64,000 nt of DNA from the NCBI GenBank assembly GCA_035048815.1, contig JAUCBN010000021.1, positions 4,681,501 through 4,745,500 of the forward strand, in the 5' to 3' direction. Below, piece after piece: positions 56,153 through 64,000 of this stretch. The notes under the pieces were generated by a model. That model worked only from the letters and a program-made list of their open reading frames with translations, did no database searches and was not told where the DNA came from. The position numbers and the translations under genes are program-made. The DNA is from Abelmoschus esculentus (lineage: Eukaryota; Streptophyta; Magnoliopsida; Malvales; Malvaceae). Numbering within the stretch: position 1 is the first letter of the stretch; each line of letters opens with the position of its first letter.

Positions 56153-57507
56153 TGATGCGTGTAATAAAAGCGCAATTAAGTGCAAGTGTACACGTCAAGG
56201 AATATAATGATAAGTATTTATCGAATATCGTTCTCCACAGGGACTGGTGTACTTAATATGCCTCCTTCTATTTCCTTGCTCCTGAAGTTAGTAAAATAAA
56301 AACACAAGTAAAAAGATTTATTAGATAACTAAATAAAAAAAGCTTAAATAAAAGGTTGAGAACGAATAGAGAGAATTGGTAGGATCTATTTATTTCATAT
56401 AGTGGATTTAATTGATTTGTCCTTGTTCAATACAATGGCACAACACTATCTCGGCAGTACTGTAGATACTGCCTCGGTAACATTAATATTCTCTTCTGCG
56501 ACAATCTCTTGCTCTTGGGCAGATTTACCAAAGTTCGGCAAAGTATTCTTGAATGATTCCGCTTATCTCTGAGTCGAAATACTGTTGATGACCAGTCCTT
56601 GATGATACCTCTCAGCGTAAATCAATTATAATCACTAACCAATCTCACACTTCATTTAGCCGCTAAAACTCTTAACCTATCTCTAGACCGAGTTAGTGTC
56701 TATAACACCGCACTTATCTCTTTTGTGAATCTAACTCTCTCGATATTAGATAAATAAATTACTTATAAACTTCTCTCTCGGGTTTGAATGCAAGAACAAA
56801 GAATGACAATAGGATAAGCAAACTTTGATATTTTTATTGTATTGAAACGAAGAAACAAAATACAATCTTCTCGCGCTAATATTCTACAACCTTCACCTAA
56901 CCCTAAGAAAGCTTAGAACATATTGTAAAAGAATAACACAAGTCTTAGGGTAAAGCTTTCTCTCTAATTCGGCTCCCTCTTATACATTGGACGGCTCATG
57001 TATTTATAGTCTTGACCTAGGGTAACTTTTCTTAAGTAGAATATAACTTGGAGTAGGGAACAAGTAATAAAAATATAATATTTCCAAGTTTAATTCCATC
57101 TAGAAGACTATTCTTGCGTGGCCTTTAACTTGTTCTTTTCACGTGCTTATCTGCTCCAATCCAAATGCTTTAAGTCTAGGAATTCTCAGCTCATTTTTCT
57201 CTTTCAATCGCCTAGCATCAATACTGAAGCTTTTGCTACTGCGGTATTGCTTCTGCCTTTGGCACTACTGCTGCCTCGGAAATGGTTCTACCTTCAGCAC
57301 TACTGCTGTCTCGGCAGGTATTTCCTGCAACTACACAAAAACATGCCATAAAGCTCTCTTTTCTCACAAATATCATCTTTATATGTTGTGGCAGCAAAAT
57401 GTCAGTTATTAAACAATAAGTATATGTATCAGCTCAAATCAGTGGGTAATGAGTATATATTGTTTAGGAAAAGAACAATAAATAATAGCCTTTTTAGGCA
57501 CTCATCA
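56153..57507 (-). repeat. Solo LTR of the Athila-like family inside chromovirus gag
   Basis: 1355 bp; on the plus strand TGATGCGTGTAA to GGCACTCATCA, reversed orientation to the 15-23 kb element. Flanks are GTTGT (56148-56152) and GTTAT (57508-57512). Interior blocks match the 5' LTR at 15378: the TATA region, TCTAACTCTCTCGATATTAG, and palindromic motifs (CTCGGCAGTACTG near 56459, CTGCCTCGG near 57290, CTGTCTCGGCAG near 57306). Removing it rejoins gag (NKLVQKIT to VEKYQDKF), which confirms the borders. No internal region remains, so it arose by LTR-LTR recombination. Confidence 0.85.
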
Positions 57508-57512
57508 GTTAT

Positions 57513-58243
57513 CTTCTGCACTAGCTTGTTGAATTCTTCAATTACCTCACTAAAGTCCTTATCACCAAACCTGTGACTTAGGTCAACCACAAATTCATGC
57601 CAGTTGATTCTGTTTTTCTGCATTACATATCCATCAAACCATACCTCTTCCTTTCCACTCAAGTGCATGGCTACAAGTTCCATCCTCTGTTGCATAGGAA
57701 TGTTAAAAATGGAGAAGTATTCCTAACATTTCCTGACCCAACTCCTGAGATTTTCACCCTCAAACATGGGCATCTCAATCTTTGGTTTCAAGTTTAGGGT
57801 GGCCCAGAAACTATCTTGACTGACCTTTTCTACCTTATGTATCTCCTGTAACATCGAAGTTCTCCTCTTTAAGACCAATGTCTCACAAGTTTCAATTTTT
57901 CGTTTGACATTCTGTTGGTTTGCAGTTTTTGAGCTAATACTCCTAGTTCATCTAATCTCATCGAATATCTTTCTTCATCATCGAGAAAGGTAACTTGACT
58001 TGACCTTTTTCCTTCCTGCTTTGTCTGGTTATTCACAGTTGGTGTTCTTTCCTTTCCAGGTGTCTCTGCTCCCAGGTTCTCTACCTCCCTTGTGAGTAAT
58101 CCGATGATCTTCTTTAAGTCTGAATGTGTTTCATCGAGTCTCTCCTTGATCTGGCTCATTCTGTTTTCACGTAAACTTTTATCAGTCTTCAAGTCATTCA
58201 GCTGCTGTTGAAGACCTGCCATTTTAGTTGTAGTGTCCATCAT
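57513..58243 (-). pseudogene. Chromovirus gag, N-terminal and capsid part
   Basis: ATG 58243 begins MMDTTTKMAGLQQQLNDLK, a coiled-coil-like N terminus followed by a linker with QVTFLDDEERYSMRLDELG. The capsid part is at about 57810-57513: LVAMHLSGKEEVWFDGYVM, INWHEFVVDLSHRFGDKDF and EVIEEFNKLVQKI, the usual retrotrans-gag pattern. Frameshifts lie near 57870 and 57700. Confidence 0.75.
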
Positions 58244-58283
58244 TTGTACCTTCCTTGTTTTTCCCAGCTTATTGGATCCGATT

Positions 58284-58303
58284 AAACCTGGCTCTATCTA
58301 CCA
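58284..58303 (-). other. Primer binding site of the chromovirus, tRNA-Met type, decayed
   Basis: The minus strand reads TTGGTAGATAGAGCCAGGTT against the expected TTGGTATCAGAGCCAGGTT, directly inside the 5' LTR. Confidence 0.65.
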
Positions 58304-58305
58304 AT

Positions 58306-58760
58306 TGTAATACTATAGAACAATAATTAGGGATTTTAGAATAGAAGATGAGGTTTTAGAAAAGAGAAAAAATTATTTTCATTCATAAAGCATAAGAACC
58401 GTTTTCTTGTCTATAATCTTAATAAGCTGGTACTATTCTTGTTACCACATCTAGCATAACTAAAAGGCTAATGGACTGCTTAAATAAACTATTGGGTCGG
58501 TAACCACTCAAAACTGTCTCCCTTTTTTCTCCTTCCCAAATCCGTGCTCAGCTAGAGCCTCATTGGCTTGGTTGAGACGCTCACGTTTTGTCTTACTCAA
58601 AACGCACCCGTTTCACCTAGCATGCTTATCCTCACGTGTAGGGTTAAGATAAGACAATACACTTTCCCTTGTCTTCTCCTTTGACTCACTTTTGCTCAAA
58701 ATCTCCAAATCCACTTTGACCATTCCTTTCTTCTTCGATTTCCTATCCATGACCATGACA
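58306..58760 (-). repeat. 5' LTR of the chromovirus, 455 bp
   Basis: TGTAATACTATAG to CATGACA, the partner of 51817-52271. A 75-codon minus-strand frame at 58613-58840 crosses its border and is not a gene. Confidence 0.8.
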
Positions 58761-58765
58761 TCTTG

Positions 58766-59154
58766 CTCACGCCTTTGATTCAACACCAATCGATTGTGAC
58801 TTAGTCTATAAATCAGTTCTTTTAATCTTCTGATTCCCATTCTTGTTGTTTTGATCGTATGCTTCTCATATAGGATTATCAGTGTTAGTCATAAGAATGT
58901 TTACTCAAAAAACTTAAGTAGATTACAGAGTACAACTAGTGAATGTTTGAGATATCCTAAGTTCATCGATTAAGTTTTCAGTGAATATTTTGTGTTTTTC
59001 TCTGAAAGCATCGTTGTGTCTTGAATCATCTAGTGTGAGGCTCTTTGTAGTTTTCTGGTTCTCGTGAATTTGCTCCTAGTTGTGTTCTCTCATTATGATA
59101 ACTAGTAGCTTTTTTCTGTGCACTCTAGCTGTTTGTGGTTTTGTCTCACTCAAC
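58766..59154 (+). other. Copia 5' leader, second part
   Basis: Noncoding leader between the chromovirus insertion and the gag start; T-rich, with many stops in all frames. Confidence 0.5.
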
Positions 59155-60150
59155 ATGTCTCATAATGGATCGGATATTATGGGCTCCAGTTCTGGTCAAG
59201 TGTTGAATGTGTGAAACATGAGTTCAATTCAACAATTGTCTAAGATTGACATAGTCAAGCTATCCGTAAGTACTTATGTGTTGTGGAAACATCAAATTTC
59301 CTTAATCATCGATGGTTATAGATTGTTAAATTACATCTCTGATAATGTTACACCTCTTGCTAAATTTGTGACTGATCAAGATGGTACAATAAAATCAAAT
59401 TCTGAGTATGTGCACTATTATAGACAGGATAAGTTGCTTGCTTCCTGGATGTTGTCGACTATTAGTTCTGAAATCTTACCTCATTTGACTGGTTGTACTA
59501 CTACTAGGGCAGTTTGGATCACTGTTATACGCATATTTGGTGCTTGTTCAACTACTAAAATAACATCGTTAAGACATAGTTTGCACACTCAGAAAAAGGG
59601 AGGTTTATTTGTTAGGGAATATTTGAAAAATATATATTAAACATATTTGTGATACTCTTACTGCTTCAGGGAATAAAATCTCCAAACAAGAGCACGTAAG
59701 TGTTGTTCTTGCAGGTTTGAGTTTAGAATTTGAATCAGTAATTGTTGTGGCTTCGAGGGAGTTTTTTTCACTTGGTAAGCTCTTTGAGATGTTAATTGAC
59801 TGTGAGACTCGGATGCAAATGTTTCAGCACGACTCTTTGCCAATCCAGGCCAATTTAGTGGTGCAACAGGACGCATGGACAGGTACTGGACAACCATTTT
59901 CTCATAATTCTACTAATTTCTCGCAGCAGCAAGGAGGTCAATTTTATTATAGAGGTCTTCGTGGAGGTTATAACAACAACAGAAACAAAGGTCGTGTTGG
60001 TAGAAATTGAAATGGTTCCAACAGACCTCAATGTTAGTTAGGTGGTAGGATGGATCATATAGCTCAAAAATATTACTATAGGTTTGATTTGAGGTTTTGG
60101 GGTATTCTACTAACGAAAATGACTCATCTGAAATTCAATATACCATGGTT
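59155..60150 (+). pseudogene. Copia gag (UBN2 type), disrupted
   Basis: ATG 59155 gives MSHNGSDIMGSSSGQVLNV, a stop at 59212, then in the same frame MSSIQQLSKIDIVKLSVSTY with VLWKHQISLIIDGYRLLNYI, the standard start of plant copia gag. It continues through LASWMLSTISSEILPHLTGC, a stop near 59638, and AGLSLEFESVIVVASREF, then a glycine- and asparagine-rich basic tail. The zinc knuckle near 60030-60080 is broken: the second and last cysteines are replaced (G and Y) and one codon is a stop. Confidence 0.75.
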
Positions 60151-60800
60151 TTTTAGGTCAAGGTCGAACTCATGCTTACAATCACACAATATGATTTTCA
60201 CCATAAATGTCTGCTACTATTTTTTTTGCTTTTGCAAATACTATGCTTATGTTTGTTGCTCAGATACTGGTGCTTCTAGAATACTAGTACCTCTGGAAGT
60301 GCTGGTTTTTTGTTACCTCATGTCCAAGGCCAGTCCACCTCTTTGAATCTGTCAAATGCACATTAGATGCATCTTGTTCCAGAGGTTGATTCTACTAATT
60401 TGTTTTTTCAACCTACTGTGCAGATTGCTTCAACATCAAGGACTCCTCAGATTTGTGCTCCAATGGTTGTTGGTATATAGGGCCCTAATTCTGGAGCATT
60501 ACATCATGTGACAACAGATTCATCGATTCTTCAAAATGGCATGTCTTACTCAGGTAGTAGTTCGGTTCTTATGGGAAATGGTAGTTGTTTTCCTATTAAG
60601 TATATTGATCAAGGTCTTTTATCTACATCTGTCAGACCTGTACTTCTCACAAATTTGCTACATGTTCCTGCAATAATGAAGAATTTATTATCTGTTTCTC
60701 AATTAGCTAAAGATAATAATATTTATTTTGAGTTTTTTGTTGATGGATTCTATGTTAAGGATATACAGACTCGAAAAATACTCCTAAAGAGAAGCTCACT
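60151..60800 (+). pseudogene. Copia protease and linker, disrupted
   Basis: YVCCSDTGASRI near 60252-60287 holds the D-T-G-A active site. A later frame from 60508 reads GSSSVLMGNGSCFPIKYIDQ and LLHVPAIMKNLLSVSQLAKD, the conserved segment leading into the integrase. Stops at several points. Confidence 0.65.
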
Positions 60801-62000
60801 GCTGAGGGCTTATAACAATTGTTGTTTCCTCCTTTTCATTCTGATTTGCAGTCCAACAAGTGTAATGCTCATGTTAATGTTGCTTCTACATCAGCCGAGG
60901 TTTTTGAGCTCTTGCACAAAAGACTTGGTCATCCCTCTAGTCGTATTGTTACTTGTCTTTTGCGTTTTTGCAATATTGTTTCTCCTTTAAATAAGCTTTC
61001 TCATATTTTTTATCCATGCTTGCAAGGGAAAGCTCATAAGCTTCCTTTTTCAGCTTCAGTAAATGAATATAATGAGTTGTTTGAGCTTGTTGTATCATAT
61101 GTGTAGGGTCCTGCTTCAGTTAGCTCTGATGGTTATAGATATTATGTTACTTTTATTGATGTCTGTAGTCGTATACCTAGATGTATTTAGTTCACAAAAA
61201 GTTTGATGTTGCTCAGTGTTTTCTTAACTCTCACAAGTTAGTAGTTCAATTTAATAGGAAAATTAAAGCCTTAAAGACTGATGGTGGAACAAAGTATGTT
61301 GCCTTGAAAAATGGTTATTAACAAATGGTATTCAACATAGGATCTCTTGTCCTTGTACTTCAAAACAAAATGGTAAGGCCGAAAGGAAGCATAGGCATAT
61401 AGTAGAGACTGGATTAGCATTGTTGGCTCAAGATGGTTTGGAATTAAAATTCTAGAATCATGCTTTTATAATTGTTGTGTATCTAATAAATCGACAGCCG
61501 ACTGATGTGTTATAAGGGATATCTCTATTTGAAAAATTTTATGGCCAGGTTCCAGAGTATACTCTCTTGAAAGTTTTCGGATGTGCACGTTACTCGTATA
61601 TGAGACATTACAATCATCATAAATTAGATTTTAGAACAATGTAGTGTGTCTTTGGGAGGTATAGTCCCTCTCATAAAGGATACAAGTGTTTAAATGACAA
61701 GGGAAAAATTATGGTTTCTAGACATGTGGTGTTTGATGAAAGTATTTTTCCTCTTCTCAAGGATGAATCAACACTCAAGAATGTTGTCGACACTGATATA
61801 CATGATCTCACTATTATTTCTTTTTTGTAAAATCAGTCTTCAGATCCATGTGTTACATATCCAGCACATTGTAGTGGTGATCATAGAAATGGTGATGTTC
61901 ATGGATTATCTACTGATTATGTTCCAACTCAGAATCATGGCTTTTCTACAGAACCTGCACCAGCTCAGAATTTTGCTCATATCTCGTCTATAGGGATTTT
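60801..62000 (+). pseudogene. Copia integrase, disrupted
   Basis: The zinc-binding N terminus is seen as LLHKRLGHPSSRIV (60910) and CLQGKAHKLPFS (61020). The core shows GYRYYVTFIDVCSR (61130), LKTDGG near 61275 and QNGKAERKHRHIVETGLALL (61375) with the catalytic Glu. KVFGCARYSYMRHYNHHKLD follows at 61575. About ten stops or frameshifts. Confidence 0.7.
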
Positions 62001-62580
62001 TTCAATACAAATTCATCATGTTCTATCTCGGTTCAGCACCATGGAGATATTTCACCTGCAATATCAGACCATGTTAATCAGTTCAAAGATAATTCACCTC
62101 AGGTATCTAATTTAGATCACAATTTGGGATCACCTCAGCATGTCCATTTTAGATCACCTGAGAAGTCAATTTCAGAATAGTCTCATGAAAATAGTATACA
62201 TGAGTCTCATGAGTCTGGGAATGTTCATAATTATGCTACTAGTCCTAGTCAAGGTTTAGGCCTGCCTATATCTTCTGAGCCTGCAGATCCATCGAATGTT
62301 TTTGAGAATTATGTGCATGATCAGTTTGGTAGTTTTACAGATCGTATTTCTTTTTCTAATGAAAGTCAAGAGTACATTCCAGTCTCTTTTGATAATCGTT
62401 TGTCTTCTGAAATTAATAAACAAGAGGTGGAGGATCAGCCTTCTTTTGTACCTCAAGCATCTATACGAGGTGGTCATATGATAACTAGAAGCAAGAATGA
62501 CATTTATAAACCTAAAATTTATCATGTATTGAAAGGTGTATCTACTGAAGTTGAGCCTAGAAATTTCGAAGCAGTTTAAA
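62001..62580 (+). pseudogene. Copia integrase-RT linker
   Basis: Serine-, histidine- and glutamine-rich low-complexity linker. The open frame 62313-62579 ends in HMITRSKNDIYKPKIYHVL, the usual block (TRSKxGIxKPK) just before reverse transcriptase. Confidence 0.55.
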
Positions 62581-63116
62581 ATCCTCTATGGCAAGCAGCT
62601 ATTCAAGCAGAATATGATGCTCTTGTCAAGAATAATACTTGGCCATTAGTGTCTCTACTTCCAAATAGGAAGGTAGTTAATTGTAAATGGTTGTTTAAAA
62701 TCAAAAGACATCTGGATGGTTCGATCGAATGATATAAAGCTAAGTTAGTTGCCAAAAGATATCTTCAAAAGGTTGGTATCGATTTTCATGAGGTTTTCAA
62801 TCCTGTGGTCAAGCCTGTCTCGGTACGTACAATTCTCTCATTAGCTATTAAAAAGGGTTGGGAGTTAAGACAAGTTGATATAAATAATGTCTTTCTCAAT
62901 GGATTTTTATAATGAGTGTACATGACTCAACCTCCTGGCTATGAATATGGTAATTCTAGTGAAAACATAGTTTGTAAGCTTAATAAGGCTATATATAGCC
63001 TTAAGCAAGCTCCTAGAGCATGGTTTGAGAGACTAAAAAAATATTTACTTGTGGAAGGTTTTTGTTTGACGAAGTCTAATGCCTCATTATTTGTGAAAGC
63101 TCAGGGGTCTGATATG
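62581..63116 (+). pseudogene. Copia reverse transcriptase, 5' part only
   Basis: WQAAIQAEYDALVKNNTW, VNCKWLFKIKRHLDGSIE, YKAKLVAKRYLQKVGIDFHE, FNPVVKPVSVRTILSLAI, LRQVDINNVFLNGFL (first catalytic Asp in QVDINN), then YMTQPPGYEYGN and LNKAIYSLKQAPRAWFERL. The frame ends at VKAQGSDM, where LTR-like sequence starts with TGTCGCGACC. The YVDD block is not in the window. Confidence 0.75.
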
Positions 63117-64000
63117 TGTCGCGACCGTTTTAAAACCGAAACGCATGAAAAAATAGTCTGGCGAATTGATTTAGAAAGGCGAGTTTATTTACTTTTTATC
63201 ATGAAAAACCAAATTTTATTAAGAACATATATTATTTTAATTTTTAAAAATGATTTGGAGTCGTCACTGGCCGCTTTGGTAGGCCAAACACCATAAAATA
63301 AACCAGAGATTCATTTTAAAATATTTGGGTTCGGGAGTCGGTTACGTGTAAGGACGACCCTTACAAACGCCCAAAATTGGTACCTTATTAATTACACGTG
63401 GCATTTCGGTACCTTATTATCTTGTTCATTTTTAAGTCCTAACCTAAAAAGGCTCCATTAATTAAGTATTTAAACCCTATTTAAATTATTAATTTCACCA
63501 AGTGTATGATAACATCCAAATGCTCGGACACTACCATCTTGCCACTTAACAAAATTAATAATACTATTAATGTCATTAATTATTTACCTTACCTAATCAA
63601 TTTTATTTAACTCTAAACCTAAATTAATGAGTCAATTTCTAGGTTTCGATAGCACGTCACTTCGATATCAAGGTACACTCTTTAAGTCAACGTCATGATA
63701 CGTCAAACCACCGACCGTTTAGTGTATTCGAGATATATGATTAAAATGCCATCATTACTAAATTATCTCCCCTATATAATTAATTATTTAATTAAAGTGA
63801 CTTATCCTAAAAAGGCTCTAATTATTTAACTAAGTGCGAATTAAAGATTTTCCTAAACAATTATGCTACATAGATTTAAAATATGTATACAAATAAATTA
63901 AACTAATAATTAAAGCACTAAAGCCAAATTAAGCTTCTGATTATCTTAATCACAAATGTTGATTTGGCAATAGCATGGTGCAATTTGTTCTTTCATTCAA
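63117..64000. repeat. LTR-like sequence interrupting copia RT, related to family L
   Basis: Begins TGTCGCGACCGTTTTAAAAC exactly where copia homology stops; the preceding ATATG may be the target duplication. 63250-63400 (TTTGGAGTCGTCACTGGCCG, GGTTCGGGAGTCGGTTACG, CGCCCAAAATTGGTACC) matches the reverse complement of 23350-23490 and part of 41880-41940. No coding frame to the window end. The other border is outside, so size and orientation are unknown. Confidence 0.5.

Larger units (their letters stand above)
51817..58760 (-). mobile_element. Chromovirus (Ty3/gypsy, Reina-like), complete but dead
   Basis: Both LTRs (455 bp each), primer site, gag with zinc knuckle, protease, reverse transcriptase, RNase H, integrase, chromodomain and polypurine tract are present in order on the minus strand. 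Flanks are TTTTG (51812-51816) and TCTTG (58761-58765), a 5 bp duplication with one mismatch. Without the inner solo LTR the element is about 5.6 kb. The LTRs differ at about one base in ten by eye, so the insertion is old. The Reina-like label rests on short LTRs and the knuckle type and is tentative. Confidence 0.85.
51361..63116 (+). mobile_element. Ty1/copia element, interrupted twice
   Basis: 5' LTR (51361-51698), primer site, leader split by the chromovirus at 51816/58761, gag from 59155, protease, integrase and the first part of reverse transcriptase up to 63116, where family L-like sequence begins. The rest (YVDD block, RNase H, 3' LTR) lies beyond the window or is lost. The gene order PR-INT-RT defines Ty1/copia. 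Every domain carries stops. Confidence 0.75.

Noticed and set aside
62256..62525. 89-codon minus-strand frame
   Set aside because: Antisense to the copia integrase-RT linker.

Overview
The window is AT-rich plant nuclear DNA, most likely from a eudicot. The evidence is the spliced gene structure, TATA boxes, nested LTR retrotransposons primed by plant tRNAs, many MITEs and TTTAGGG-type repeats. The genus cannot be fixed from sequence alone. Almost every long open frame is a decayed retrotransposon, so host genes are few and small.

Region by region. 0-12 kb: one candidate two-exon small gene (minus, 725-991) and several inverted-repeat elements with target-site duplications: 4013-4623 and 5211-5882 (Mutator-like, 9-10 bp duplications) and 7811-8726 (hAT-like, 8 bp). 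12-15 kb: a badly decayed minus-strand Ty1/copia tail and unassigned repeat. 15.4-23.1 kb: an Athila/Tat-like Ty3/gypsy element with gag, protease and a plant-transposon-type third frame but no reverse transcriptase or integrase. 23.1-25 kb: an LTR-like repeat beside a captured RRM fragment of a polypyrimidine-tract-binding protein. 25-34 kb: repeats, a SINE candidate, a second hAT-like element and decayed LTRs.

34.6-51.2 kb holds a segmental duplication. Each unit carries an 88-residue B3-like gene (37996, 40999, 49263) with a shared TATA promoter. The units are broken up by MITEs and by a retrotransposon nest (41.6-46.6 kb: LTR-like repeat, copia fragment, gypsy fragment). Comparing the units gives empty sites for several MITEs.

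51.4-64 kb is a nest of retrotransposons. A Ty1/copia element (from 51361) contains a complete but dead minus-strand chromovirus (51817-58760). That chromovirus contains a solo LTR (56153-57507) of the 15-23 kb family. The copia reverse transcriptase is cut at 63116 by another LTR-like sequence that runs off the window.

The most unusual signal is a set of small Mutator-type elements whose interiors are telomere-like repeats (TTTAGGG/CCCTAAA), supported by 9-10 bp target duplications and in part by empty sites. Second is the recurring palindrome CTGCCGAGGCAG through one LTR family.
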